A stretch of 64,000 nt of DNA from Asanoa iriomotensis (GTDB lineage Bacteria > Actinomycetota > Actinomycetes > Mycobacteriales > Micromonosporaceae), in assembly GCF_016862515.1 (NCBI RefSeq), contig NZ_BONC01000025.1:41842-105841 (forward strand), read 5' to 3'. This document shows positions 8,084 to 16,513 of this stretch, piece after piece. How positions within the stretch are numbered: the first letter of the stretch is position 1; each line of letters starts with the position of its first letter. Below the pieces are notes generated by a model. That model made no database searches, was not told the origin of the DNA, and was given only the letters and a program-made list of their open reading frames with translations. The position numbers were made by a program, and so were the translations under genes.

Positions 8084-8959
8084 GTGACCGCACCCGTTGC
8101 CGACATCGATATCGACGCCGAGCTCGTCGGCCGACTGCTTCGGGCGCAGCATCCCGATCTCGCCGATCGGTCCCTCCGGCTCGTCGCCAACGGCTGGGAC
8201 AACGCGATTTTCCGGCTCGGTGACGATCTCTGCCTGCGATTGCCTCGGCGCGCCGTCGCGGTGCCCTTGCTTGTCAACGAACAGCGTTGGCTGCCTGCCC
8301 TGGCGGAAACCCTGCCCGCTCGGGTTCCCGCGCCCGTCCGGGTGGGTGTGCCGGGCGACGACTACCCGTACCCCTGGTCGATCTGCGAATGGGTTGACGG
8401 CGAGATCGCCTCACTGGTGCCCGTGGCCGAGCGTCGCGCGGTCGCGGGCGAGCTGGCTGAGTTCATGCGCCGGCTGCACGTGCCCGCACCCGCCGACGCG
8501 CCGGTCAGCCCCGTGCGCGGCGTGCCGTTGGCCGTGCGCGACGAGCAGATCCAAGACCGGCTGACCAGCGGCAAGCTGGCCCGCGAAGACGAGTTGCGCC
8601 GGCTCTGGGACGAGCTGATCACCGCGCCGGTGTGGGCCGGGCCGCCGGTCTGGGTGCACGGTGACCCGCACCCGGCCAATCTTGTGTTGCGCGGGTCGCG
8701 GCTGGCCGCCGTGCTCGACTTCGGGGACCTCAACGCCGGCGATCCGGCGACTGACCTCGCGGCCGCCTGGCTGGTGTTCGACGCTCAGGGGCGCGCCGCG
8801 TTCCAGGCCGGGGTCGACGCCGACGACGCGACCTGGACCCGGGCGCGGGCCTGGGCGCTGGCGATCGGCACCGCGATTGCGGTGTTCGCCGACATCCACC
8901 CCGGTTTGGCGGATGCCGGCGAACACGCGATCACTCAGGTGTTGGCGGATCAGGGATAG
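8084..8959 (+). CDS. Aminoglycoside phosphotransferase-fold kinase (APH family)
   Basis: A 291-residue protein with the APH/choline kinase fold. The N-terminal lobe holds NGWDNAIFRLGDDLCLRLPRR, the nucleotide-binding strand with the conserved Lys replaced by Arg as in many APH relatives. The catalytic Brenner-like motif VHGDPHPANLVL and the metal-binding LDFGDLNAGDPATDLA follow. Such proteins phosphorylate small hydroxylated compounds; actual antibiotic resistance cannot be inferred. The GTG start at 8084 is used. It converges with the GH55-like gene, their ends overlapping by 10 bases (8950-8959). Confidence 0.85.
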   Translation: MTAPVADIDIDAELVGRLLRAQHPDLADRSLRLVANGWDNAIFRLGDDLCLRLPRRAVAVPLLVNEQRWLPALAETLPARVPAPVRVGVPGDDYPYPWSICEWVDGEIASLVPVAERRAVAGELAEFMRRLHVPAPADAPVSPVRGVPLAVRDEQIQDRLTSGKLAREDELRRLWDELITAPVWAGPPVWVHGDPHPANLVLRGSRLAAVLDFGDLNAGDPATDLAAAWLVFDAQGRAAFQAGVDADDATWTRARAWALAIGTAIAVFADIHPGLADAGEHAITQVLADQG

Positions 8960-11625
8960 TTGGTCAGATACTGCGTTTCGGCGCCGCGCTGGGCCGTACC
9001 ACCGGTGTTGTTGATGATGCGGTTGATCGTGCCTTGACCGCCTAGCGAGACGGTCACCATGTTCTGGAACCGCACGCCGGCCTTGGTCGGCACCTCGAAC
9101 GAGCGTTCCGCGACCACCGATTCGTCCAATGTGAACACACAGTACGAGCCGAGCCCGATGGCGAAGTGTTCGTTGACCGCGTCGTTGACCTTGTAGGCCG
9201 CGTACCCGCGTGTCGTGCCGTTCATCCAGGAGGCCTGGTTGGGCATCTCGTACGGGAACTCGTTCTGGTAGAAGTACGTCCGGCCGCGCTCGCCGTTCCA
9301 GACGGTCTGGTACTTCTGGAAGTGCTCGACGAACAGGCCGTACATGGTGACGTCGTCGCCGTTGACCGTGAGCCCGGTGTCGGCGGTGTTGACCGACCAG
9401 CCCACGCCGGCGCCGTGGTCGGCGCGCCACAGCCACATGTGGTCACCGATCACGTCGTCGCTGTTGACGGTGAGCGTGTTGGTCGCCTTGCCGACGCCGG
9501 GGCCGCCGATCCGGAAGAACACGTCGTGCAGCGAGACCGGGTTGGCGGCGTGGTCCACACTGGAGCCGGCCGGGCCGACCTCCATGAGCACCGGCGAGTT
9601 GGTCGCGCCGGCCTCGAACATGATGCCGCCGACCTTGACGCCGTCGACGTCGGCGATCCGCATGCCGACCGAGCCGTTGTCCGCCTGGATCGTGGCCAGG
9701 CCCAGGCCGAGGATCACGGTGTTGGCCCGGTTGACCTGGATCGGTTGCGTCACATGGTGTACGCCCGGCGTGAACAGCAGGTTCTTGCCCTGTGACAGCG
9801 CGTTGTTGATGGTCGCGACCGGCGTGCCCGGGCGCACGATGAAGAACGTCGACAGTGACAGCGACGAGCCGGCCGGGGTCTTGTTGAACCACGTGGTGCC
9901 CGTCGAGTTGGCGCGCAGCGCGGGCACGAACACCCGGTACTCGCCCGTGCCGTCGACATAGAGGAACGGCTTCTCGCGTACGGTCGGCGTGTTGGCGACG
10001 ACCGTGTGCGACGGGTTCGGGAAGTGGTTGGGCGGCGCGCCGGTCACGCCCTGGAACACCATGTTCCAGACCGACCCGGACCACGAGCCGAACTCGCTGT
10101 TGCGCGAGTACCACTGCTGCTGCGAGCCCGAGACGACCATGCCGTCGATCTTGGTGTCGGCCATGAAGCCGCCGCTCGACCAACCGTCGCCGCCGTTCCA
10201 GAGCTGGATCTGGTTGCCGGCACCACGCAAATGCATGCGGCGGTACGGTGCCGCCTGCGAGACCGCCCACCGCTCGACGCTCACGCCGGCCGGCAGGGTG
10301 ACCGACAGGTTTTCGGCCGCACGCCAGAAGTTCTGCGTGGCGTTGCCGCCGAACCAGAACGCCTCGGCGCGCACGTGCCCGTTGAGGTTGACGTCGTCGG
10401 GCGACATGCCGAGCCCGGCGACCTGGGTGAAGAAGCCGAGGTTGACGTCGGCGGTGTAGTTGCCCGGCTTGAACAGCACGGCGTACCGCTCCGGGCCGAA
10501 CTGGTTGGTCTCCTGCTGGGTGAAGATGGTGTTGAGCCGGCTCTGGATGGTCGCGGTCGGCGTGGACGGGTCGAACACGAACGTGTTGGAGCCGAGGTTG
10601 GGGTTGCGCGGGTCGGTGGGCTCGACCGGGTCGCCGGTCGGCGGGTCGGTCGGTGGGTTGGTCGTGCCGGTGCCGGTGAAGATCCGAATCTCCCAGAGTG
10701 AGTAGCCGTAGCCCGTCGCCCGCGCGGTGCCGTAGATCCGCAGGTAGCGCGCGCTGGCGGTGACGTCGATCGTCTGGGTGCCGCCGGTGCCGGTCGTGGT
10801 GCTGTAGATGCTGGTCCAGGTCGAGTCGTTGCTGCTCGTCTGGATCTGGAACGCGCGGCCGTACGCGGCCTCCCACTGCAGCACCACCTGGCAGATGCTC
10901 TGCACGCTGCCCAGGTCGATGCGGATCCACTGTGGATCGGAGGCGGCCGAGGACCAGCGGGTGCCGGCGTTGCCGTCGACGGCCGCGGTCGCCGGGAAGC
11001 CGGCGTTCTGGACCGAGCTCGCAGTGACGGGCTTGCCCTGCGCGGCGTTGGTCGTGCCGCAACCGGCCGGCGGGTTGGTGGGCCCGCTGCCGAACGTGCC
11101 GTGCACCTGGAACTCGAACAGGCTGTAGCCCCAGGCGGTGGCCCGCGCGGTGCCGTAGAGGCGCACGTAGCGGCCGCTGCCGGTGACCGGGAGCACTTGG
11201 GTGCCGCCCGTGCCGGTGGTGGTCGAGTAGATGTTGGTCCAGGCGCTGGCGTCGGCGGAGGTCTGGATCTGGAACGACCGGCCGTACGCGGCTTCCCATT
11301 GGAGCGTGATCTGGGTGACGTTCGCCGTGGCGCCGAGGTCGACCTGGATCCATTGTGGATCCGAGAAGGCCGAGGCCCAGCGGGTGCCGGCGTTGCCGTC
11401 GACGGCGGCGCTCGCGGGGAAGGTGGCGTTCTCCGTCGAAGAGGCGGTGGCCGGCTTGCCCTGCGAGATGACCGCGTCGGCGGCGCTGGCCGCGGACGAC
11501 ACGGTCAGCACGGCCGCGACCAGGGTCGCGGCGGCGAGGGCCGCCGTGGCGGCGTGACGCCGTCGCTTGTTGGACCGGGTCGGTTCGGGCGGCGGTGCGG
11601 CGAGGGGCGGTGTTTCGGGTCTCAT
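8950..11625 (-). CDS. Secreted GH55-like beta-1,3-glucanase candidate with two discoidin domains
   Basis: An 891-residue secreted protein. A signal peptide (RRR then a hydrophobic run, cut near ASAADA at about 49) is followed by two F5/8-type C (CBM32) domains at about 52-178 and 192-318 that are internal duplicates (both carry QWEAAYGR and IYSTTTGTGGTQ), a Thr/Pro linker, and from about 345 a region that reads as two successive right-handed beta-helices (LFKPGNYTADVNLGFFTQVAGLG, then LLFTPGVHHVTQPIQVN and VILGLGLATIQADNG). Two tandem helices and the DHMWLWRADHG...VEHFQKYQTVWNG segment are what I recall for bacterial GH55 exo-beta-1,3-glucanases, often named coagulation factor 5/8 proteins. 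The family assignment is inference; secretion and carbohydrate binding are well supported. Three LacI-type palindromes lie upstream. Confidence 0.65.
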   Translation of the reverse strand: MRPETPPLAAPPPEPTRSNKRRRHAATAALAAATLVAAVLTVSSAASAADAVISQGKPATASSTENATFPASAAVDGNAGTRWASAFSDPQWIQVDLGATANVTQITLQWEAAYGRSFQIQTSADASAWTNIYSTTTGTGGTQVLPVTGSGRYVRLYGTARATAWGYSLFEFQVHGTFGSGPTNPPAGCGTTNAAQGKPVTASSVQNAGFPATAAVDGNAGTRWSSAASDPQWIRIDLGSVQSICQVVLQWEAAYGRAFQIQTSSNDSTWTSIYSTTTGTGGTQTIDVTASARYLRIYGTARATGYGYSLWEIRIFTGTGTTNPPTDPPTGDPVEPTDPRNPNLGSNTFVFDPSTPTATIQSRLNTIFTQQETNQFGPERYAVLFKPGNYTADVNLGFFTQVAGLGMSPDDVNLNGHVRAEAFWFGGNATQNFWRAAENLSVTLPAGVSVERWAVSQAAPYRRMHLRGAGNQIQLWNGGDGWSSGGFMADTKIDGMVVSGSQQQWYSRNSEFGSWSGSVWNMVFQGVTGAPPNHFPNPSHTVVANTPTVREKPFLYVDGTGEYRVFVPALRANSTGTTWFNKTPAGSSLSLSTFFIVRPGTPVATINNALSQGKNLLFTPGVHHVTQPIQVNRANTVILGLGLATIQADNGSVGMRIADVDGVKVGGIMFEAGATNSPVLMEVGPAGSSVDHAANPVSLHDVFFRIGGPGVGKATNTLTVNSDDVIGDHMWLWRADHGAGVGWSVNTADTGLTVNGDDVTMYGLFVEHFQKYQTVWNGERGRTYFYQNEFPYEMPNQASWMNGTTRGYAAYKVNDAVNEHFAIGLGSYCVFTLDESVVAERSFEVPTKAGVRFQNMVTVSLGGQGTINRIINNTGGTAQRGAETQYLTNYP

Positions 11626-11684
11626 GTGCCTGCCTAACGGTGATAGGCGGCGCGCGCGAAATGCACGCCGGGACGGGGGCGTGG

Positions 11685-11708
11685 CGCTCGGAGAGCGCTC
11701 TCCGAGCG
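11685..11708. promoter_or_regulatory. LacI-type operator 1, perfect palindrome
   Basis: A perfect 24-base palindrome with the core GGAGAGCGCTCTCC (11690-11703), 60 bases upstream of the start of the GH55-like gene. The central GAGCGCTC is the typical core bound by actinobacterial LacI-family sugar regulators such as CebR. It probably represses the glucanase gene in the absence of inducer. Confidence 0.75.
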
Positions 11709-11748
11709 GCTCTGAGTTTGAACCGCGATTCGGTTCTCGTCAATATCC

Positions 11749-11764
11749 TGGGGAGCGCTTTCCG
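11749..11764. promoter_or_regulatory. LacI-type operator 2, imperfect
   Basis: The sequence TGGGGAGCGCTTTCCG keeps the AGCGCT centre and outer G/C pairs but has two mismatched positions. It lies about 125 bases upstream of the GH55-like start, between the two better sites. Confidence 0.5.
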
Positions 11765-11807
11765 GGGATTGACACGCATCGCAATGTCGCACAAACTGGC
11801 CTCTGGC

Positions 11808-11819
11808 GAGAGCGCTCTC
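11808..11819. promoter_or_regulatory. LacI-type operator 3
   Basis: The perfect 12-base palindrome GAGAGCGCTCTC, 65 bases upstream of the divergent DUF305 lipoprotein gene and about 120 bases from site 1. Its position would allow looping with site 1 or control of the divergent gene. Confidence 0.65.
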
Positions 11820-11884
11820 TCGCAGAATTTCATCGATGAACCAAGATCTCTCAGCGACGACCGTCCCCGTCGAGGAGCTGACCG

Positions 11885-12556
11885 ATGACCCGCCGCCGTG
11901 CCGTGCTCGCGCTCGTGCCGCTCGCTCTTGTCAGCGGGTGGGCCGGGGCTTGCTCGACGCCGGATCGCGCCGGCGCCGGACCGGGCGTGCCGGGCTCGCC
12001 GACTCCCCGGAGCCGCCCCGGCTCGGGCGGGCCTGCCTCGGGCGGGCCCGCTTCGGGCGACGGTGCCGCGGACGGCGCGGGACCGAACACGACCGACATC
12101 GCATGGCTGCAGCTTCTGATCGCGATGAACGAGCGGCTGCTGCCCATCTTCGACCTGGTGCCGAGCCGCAGCGGCGACCCGGCGGTGCAGCTCTACGCGT
12201 CGGTGGCGCGACGGGCGCGCGAGGCGGAACTCGAGTCGCTGCGCAAGCTGGCGGCCGGGGTGACGATGCCCAGCGACAACCCGCACCTACAGCACGACAT
12301 GCCCGGCATGCCCACCGCTGCCCAACGGGACGAGATGACGCGATCCAGCGGAAAGGCCTTCGACCGCGGCTTCGCGGCCGCGATGATCGCGCACCTCGAC
12401 CAGACCTCCCGACTCTGCACGGGCGAACAGAACGCCGGCGCCGACCCGGCGTTCCGTTCGCTCGCGGAATCGATCGCGCGCGGAGTCGGCGAGGAGCGAG
12501 CCCGGGCGTCCGCACTGGACGCCCGGGCCGCTTCGCCCAGCGCGAACACGCGTTGA
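11885..12556 (+). CDS. DUF305 lipoprotein
   Basis: A 223-residue secreted protein. The N-terminus MTRRRAVLALVPLALVSGWAGAC carries a lipobox-like end (GWAGAC), so it is probably a membrane-anchored lipoprotein. A Gly/Ser/Pro linker leads to a DUF305 (ferritin-like) domain at about 70-215 with the usual paired helices; the metal-type motif is weak but HDMPGMP and MIAHLDQ are seen. DUF305 proteins often occur near copper genes, none of which is seen here. The gene is divergent from the GH55-like gene and shares its operator-rich upstream region. Function unknown. Confidence 0.75.
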   Translation: MTRRRAVLALVPLALVSGWAGACSTPDRAGAGPGVPGSPTPRSRPGSGGPASGGPASGDGAADGAGPNTTDIAWLQLLIAMNERLLPIFDLVPSRSGDPAVQLYASVARRAREAELESLRKLAAGVTMPSDNPHLQHDMPGMPTAAQRDEMTRSSGKAFDRGFAAAMIAHLDQTSRLCTGEQNAGADPAFRSLAESIARGVGEERARASALDARAASPSANTR

Positions 12557-12574
12557 CGTCAAGCTGTCTTGACG
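12557..12574. promoter_or_regulatory. Inverted repeat CGTCAAG-N4-CTTGACG
   Basis: Perfect 7-base arms around CTGT, ending 14 bases before the ATG of the HTH gene at 12589. The right arm contains a TTGAC. The spacing suggests an operator over the promoter of that gene, perhaps for autoregulation. The half-site GTCAAG recurs upstream of 28788. Confidence 0.55.
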
Positions 12575-12588
12575 GTAGGCCTGGTCTT

Positions 12589-12966
12589 ATGACGACGCCT
12601 GAGGCCCTGGAGCGGGAACACACGCTCGCCACCGCCACCGCGCGCTTCGACCAACTGCGGACCTGGGAGGCGCTGGGCGAGCCCGCGCTGGGTCAGGCGG
12701 AGGTCTTGGAACTGCTCGCGCTGAGCGAGGTGCTGTCCCGCAAGGCGGCTTATGGCCGGCAGCTCAGCGTGCGGACCGCCCGCGCCAGTGGGGCGTCCTG
12801 GTCCCAGATCGGGGCGGCCCTGGGCACGAGCAAACAGGCGGCCTGGGAGGCCCACGCCAGGTGGATCGACGACCAGGCAGCCCAACACGGCACGACAGGC
12901 ATCGCCGGCTTGCCGGGCGCCGAGATAACCGACCTCCGCAACCTGGCCGGCGACGCGGACAGCTAG
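12589..12966 (+). CDS. Small helix-turn-helix protein
   Basis: A 125-residue protein. Residues about 30-60 form a helical region (EVLELLALSEVLSRKAAYGRQL), followed by a helix-turn-helix-like segment, SVRTARASGASWSQIGAALGTSKQAAWEAHARW, which is a common form in actinobacterial hypothetical proteins. A DNA-binding role is inferred. It starts at ATG 12589, 14 bases after an inverted repeat that could be its own operator, and ends before a bidirectional terminator. Confidence 0.7.
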   Translation: MTTPEALEREHTLATATARFDQLRTWEALGEPALGQAEVLELLALSEVLSRKAAYGRQLSVRTARASGASWSQIGAALGTSKQAAWEAHARWIDDQAAQHGTTGIAGLPGAEITDLRNLAGDADS

Positions 12967-13003
12967 CCGGACGGCAACGAGAACGCCCGCGGACACGCAT
13001 GCG

Positions 13004-13051
13004 GCGGTGGCCGCGGTGACGCCCCCGTTTGGCGTCGCGCGCGGCCACCGC
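13004..13051. terminator. Bidirectional hairpin terminator
   Basis: A long G+C-rich stem (left arm 13004-13023, right arm 13031-13051; GCGGTGGCCGCG against CGCGGCCACCGC at the base) with a seven-base CCCGTTT loop. It sits between convergent genes ending at 12966 and 13084. Confidence 0.65.
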
Positions 13052-13083
13052 GTCACAGGCGCGCCCGGTGGCGCGCGGTGGGG

Positions 13084-14223
13084 TCAGCGGAGGGTGCGGA
13101 AGAACGTGCGGACGTCGTCGACGAACAGGTCCGGGGCTTCGAGGGCCGCGAAGTGGCCGCCGCGGTCGTACTCCGTCCAGTGGGTGATGTTGTTCGTCTG
13201 TTCCGCGTAGCGGCGGATCGAGACGTCTTCCGCGAAGACCGCCACGCCGGTCGGGACGCCGCTGTTCGTCGGCCAGTTGCCGCTGTGCATGCTCTCGTAG
13301 TAGAGGTTGGCCGACGTGCCGGCCGTGTTGGTCAGCCAGTAGAGCATCACGTTGGTGAGGATGTGGTCGCGGTCGACGACGTCCTCAGGCAGCTTGCCGC
13401 CGTGGGTCCACTCCTGGAACTTCTCGACGATCCAGGCGAGCTGACCGACCGGTGAGTCCGCCAGGGCGTACGACAGAGTCTGTGGCCGGGTCGCCTGGAT
13501 CTGGAAGTAGCCGTTCATGTCCTGCATGTAGTTGGCCAGGCGGCCCAGCCGCACCCGCTCTGCGTCGGTCATCGTCGCCTGCTCCTCTTCCGGCACCTCG
13601 CCGAACGGGATGAAGCCGAGCGTCGCCGCGTTGACGTGGATGCCGATCACGTGGTCGGGGTCGACGCGGCCGAGGTCCGGTGCGATGAAGGCGCCGTAGT
13701 CGCCGCCCTGTGCGCCGTAGCGCGAGTAGTCGAGGCGGCGCATCAGCTCGGCGAACGCGCCCGCGATCCGGCGGCTGTCCCAACCCGCCTCCGCGACCCC
13801 GCCGGAGAGGCCGAAGCCCGGGATCGACGGGATCACCACATCGAAGGCGTCGGCCGGGTCGCCGCCGTGTGCGCGCGGGTCGGTCAGCGGGCCGATCACG
13901 TCGAGGAACTCGACGATCGAGCCCGGCCAGCCGTGGCTCAGCACCAGCGGGAGGGCGCCGGGCTCGGGCGAGCGGACGTGCAGGAAGTGCACCCGCTGGC
14001 CGTCGATCTCGGTGGTGAACTGCGGGAACTCGTTGATCTGGCGCTCGGCGGCACGCCAGTCGTAGCCGTCGGCCCAGTAGGCGGCAAGGTCGCGCAGGTA
14101 GTCGACCGGCACCCCGCGGGACCACTCGGCGCCCGGCAGCGCGAACGGGTAGCGGGAGCGGGCGAGCCGCTCGCGGAGGTCGTCGAGGTGGGCCTGGGCG
14201 ACGTCGATGCGGTAGGGCTGCAT
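13084..14223 (-). CDS. Epoxide hydrolase (alpha/beta-hydrolase)
   Basis: A 379-residue protein of the microsomal-type epoxide hydrolase family. An N-terminal EHN cap (PYRIDVAQAHLDDLRERLARSRYP, DYLRDLAAYWADGYDWRAAERQINEFPQF) precedes the hydrolase fold with the oxyanion motif HGWPGS (98-102), nucleophile D175 in GAQGGDYGAFIAP, an E-containing distal strand and the catalytic His in YDRGGHFAALEAP near the C-terminus. It would open epoxides to vicinal diols in the cytoplasm. The ATG at 14223 is supported by the family N-terminus. The upstream region has GGAACG-type repeats that could bind a TetR-like repressor. Confidence 0.88.
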   Translation of the reverse strand: MQPYRIDVAQAHLDDLRERLARSRYPFALPGAEWSRGVPVDYLRDLAAYWADGYDWRAAERQINEFPQFTTEIDGQRVHFLHVRSPEPGALPLVLSHGWPGSIVEFLDVIGPLTDPRAHGGDPADAFDVVIPSIPGFGLSGGVAEAGWDSRRIAGAFAELMRRLDYSRYGAQGGDYGAFIAPDLGRVDPDHVIGIHVNAATLGFIPFGEVPEEEQATMTDAERVRLGRLANYMQDMNGYFQIQATRPQTLSYALADSPVGQLAWIVEKFQEWTHGGKLPEDVVDRDHILTNVMLYWLTNTAGTSANLYYESMHSGNWPTNSGVPTGVAVFAEDVSIRRYAEQTNNITHWTEYDRGGHFAALEAPDLFVDDVRTFFRTLR

Positions 14224-14250
14224 GGCGGGCCTCCAAGATTTCGGATCGTT

Positions 14251-14296
14251 GCGTTCCGTTCCACTTCACCATAGCAGAACGGAATGGTTCGTTCCA
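14251..14296. promoter_or_regulatory. GGAACG/CGTTCC repeats between divergent genes
   Basis: The 60-base gap between the epoxide hydrolase and adenylate kinase genes contains CGTTCCGTTCC (14252-14262) and, inverted, GAACGGAA (14277-14284) followed by GGTTCGTTCC (14286-14295). Repeated inverted GGAACG half-sites are typical for TetR-family operators. No regulator gene is adjacent. Confidence 0.45.
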
Positions 14297-14355
14297 ACAC
14301 TTGGATCGAGGCAATCGGTTGGCAGGTCGCCCGCGCGATGTGGGAACGTTTTCGC

Positions 14356-15000
14356 ATGCGGAAGTACGTGATCATGGGTGTCCAGGGCAGCGGCAAAGGC
14401 ACCCAGAGCACCCTCATGCGCCGCGATCTGGAGCTGACCCACATCAGCGTCGGCGACATACTGCGCTGGCACGTCCAGGAGCACACCAAGATCGGCGCAC
14501 AGGTCCGCCGCACGATGACCGCCGGCGAGTTGGTCAGCGACGACCTGGTCGAGTCGATCGTGCGCGACCGGCTCCAGCAGCACGACTGGAACTACGGCTT
14601 CCTCATCGACGGCTTCCCCCGCAACGTGCGCCAGGCCTCGTTCTTCCTGGAGAGCTACGACATCGACGGCGTGATCCACCTCGACCTGCCGGACGAGGAC
14701 GTGCAGAAGCGGGTGCTGAGCCGCCGGCTCTGCGCCAACTGCGGCATGGACTACAACCTGATCTCCGACCGGCCCGAGGTCGAGGGCAAGTGCGACGTCT
14801 GCGGCGGCAAGCTGGTGACGCGCGCCGACGACACCCCGGAGGCGCTCGCTGCCCGGCTGCGCGACTACTACAGCAAGACGGAGCCGGTGCTCGAGCTGTT
14901 TCGGCGCAAGGAGTACGTGCTCACCGTCGACGCCCGGCCCGACCCCGCCACCGTGCAGAACGCGATCCGCGCCGGTCTGGGGCTGCCGCCGGGGAAATAG
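14356..15000 (+). CDS. Adenylate kinase-like nucleoside monophosphate kinase
   Basis: A 214-residue adenylate kinase. The P-loop GVQGSGKGTQ lies at 8-17, the AMP-binding DGFPRNVRQ follows, and the long lid domain contains a zinc knuckle CANC...CDVC, then RADDTPEALAARLRDYY. It converts ATP + AMP to 2 ADP in the cytoplasm. ATG 14356 gives the normal length; earlier in-frame ATGs at 14284 and 14338 would add residues without homology. The copy is not next to secY or map, where the housekeeping adk of actinobacteria normally lies, so it may be a second adenylate kinase. Confidence 0.87.
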   Translation: MRKYVIMGVQGSGKGTQSTLMRRDLELTHISVGDILRWHVQEHTKIGAQVRRTMTAGELVSDDLVESIVRDRLQQHDWNYGFLIDGFPRNVRQASFFLESYDIDGVIHLDLPDEDVQKRVLSRRLCANCGMDYNLISDRPEVEGKCDVCGGKLVTRADDTPEALAARLRDYYSKTEPVLELFRRKEYVLTVDARPDPATVQNAIRAGLGLPPGK

Positions 15001-15010
15001 GGTGGGTGGC

Positions 15011-16513
15011 ATGACGATCTACCGCTCTGTCAACCCGGCCCGGCTCGACGACGTGGTCGCCGAGGTGCGGTTGGCCGACGCCGACGGCTTCGTCGCGGCC
15101 TGCCGCACCGCGCGGGCCGCGCAGCGTGGCTGGGCTGCCGTGCCCGCGCCGGTCCGCGGTCAGGTCATCGGCAACCTGGGCCGCCTGGTGCGTGCCAACT
15201 TCGAGACGCTCGCGCGGCTCGTCACCCGCGAGATCGGCAAGCCGATCGCGGAGGCCCGCGGCGAGGTCCAGGAGATCATCGACACCTGCGACTTCTTCCT
15301 TGGTGAGGGACGCCGGTTGTACGGGCAGACGGTGCCCAGCGAGATGTCCGACAAGCAGCTGTTCACGTTCCGCGTGCCGGTCGGTGTCGCCGCGATCATC
15401 ACGGCCGGCAACTTCCCGGTCGCGGTGCCGTCCTGGTACCTGGTGCCCGCCCTGCTCTGCGGCAACGCCGTCGTCTGGAAGCCCGCCGAGTACGCGTCGG
15501 CGAGCGCGGCCGCGCTGGCGGCACTCGTGCGGCGGTCGGGCGCACCCGATGGGGTCTTCGAAGTGGTCGACGCCGACGGCGCCGCGACCTACGAGGGTCT
15601 GTCCGGGGCGCTCGACGCGGGGCTGGTCGACAAGGTGGGCTTCACCGGCTCGTCGGAGGTGGGCGCGCGGATCGGCGAGCTGACCGGCCGCCACCTGCAG
15701 ACGCCGTGCCTGGAGCTGGGCGGCAAGAACCCGATGGTGGTCACGCCCGACGCGGACCTGTCGCTGGCGGTCGAGGGCGCGCTGTTCGGCGGCTTCGGCA
15801 CCGCGGGCCAGCGCTGCACGTCGCTGGGCACGGCGATCGTGCACGAGTCGGTGTACGAGTCGTTCGTCGACTCGCTCGGCAAGGCCTTGTCGGACGCGGT
15901 GATCGGCGATCCCTCCCGGGAGGACGTCCTCTATGGACCGCTGCTGGCCGACCGGTTCGCCCGGCGCTACGAGGACTACCTGGGCTGGATCGGCCCGCAC
16001 CACCGCGTGCTCGGGTCGGGCGGCCGCACGGGCCGGATCACCGCCGACAACCCGCGGCCAGGCTTCGCCGGCGACCCTGCTGGCGGGCTCTTCTACCACC
16101 CGGTGCTGGTCGCCGGCGTCCGCCCGGACGACGAACTCTTCCGCACGGAGACGTTCGGCCCGATCGTGGGCGTGATGCCCTACCGCGAGCTGGACGAGGC
16201 GATCGAGCTGGCGAACGCGCCGGGCTACGGCCTCTCGTCGTCGATCTACACGAACGACCCGCGATCGGCGTTCGCCTTCCGCGCCGGCGTCTCGGCCGGC
16301 ATGGTCAGCGTCAACAACTCCACGTCGGGCGCGGAGGCCCACCTGCCGTTCGGCGGCAACGGCCGGTCGGGCAACGGCTCCCGGCAGTCGGGCATCTGGG
16401 TGCTCGACCAGTTCACCCGCTGGCAGTCGATGAACTGGGACTACTCGGGCCGCCTGCAGAAGGCCCAGATGGACACCCAATCCATCACCCCGGACCTGGA
16501 CTTCCGCCTGTAG
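15011..16513 (+). CDS. NAD(P)-dependent aldehyde dehydrogenase
   Basis: A 500-residue ALDH-superfamily enzyme. N in TAGNFPVAVP (134), K in WKPAEY, general base E235 in LELGGKNP and nucleophile C269 in GTAGQRCTS are all present. The GQRCTS form and the motif NSTSGAEAHLPFGG are close to ALDH7-type enzymes (alpha-aminoadipic semialdehyde / piperideine-6-carboxylate dehydrogenases), so lysine catabolism is a plausible role, but the substrate is inferred. ATG 15011 is preferred over an in-frame GTG at 15002. Its end overlaps the convergent acetyltransferase gene by 29 bases. Confidence 0.88.
   Translation: MTIYRSVNPARLDDVVAEVRLADADGFVAACRTARAAQRGWAAVPAPVRGQVIGNLGRLVRANFETLARLVTREIGKPIAEARGEVQEIIDTCDFFLGEGRRLYGQTVPSEMSDKQLFTFRVPVGVAAIITAGNFPVAVPSWYLVPALLCGNAVVWKPAEYASASAAALAALVRRSGAPDGVFEVVDADGAATYEGLSGALDAGLVDKVGFTGSSEVGARIGELTGRHLQTPCLELGGKNPMVVTPDADLSLAVEGALFGGFGTAGQRCTSLGTAIVHESVYESFVDSLGKALSDAVIGDPSREDVLYGPLLADRFARRYEDYLGWIGPHHRVLGSGGRTGRITADNPRPGFAGDPAGGLFYHPVLVAGVRPDDELFRTETFGPIVGVMPYRELDEAIELANAPGYGLSSSIYTNDPRSAFAFRAGVSAGMVSVNNSTSGAEAHLPFGGNGRSGNGSRQSGIWVLDQFTRWQSMNWDYSGRLQKAQMDTQSITPDLDFRL

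Noticed and set aside
8084..8959. Aminoglycoside resistance gene
   Set aside because: Only the kinase fold is supported; such proteins have many substrates and no resistance context is present.
9443..12286. Long open frames opposite or overlapping the secreted glucanase genes (also at 34021-36408 and 38070-39719)
   Set aside because: They are antiparallel or shifted shadows of strongly supported genes, with His/Arg/Asp-rich low-complexity translation.
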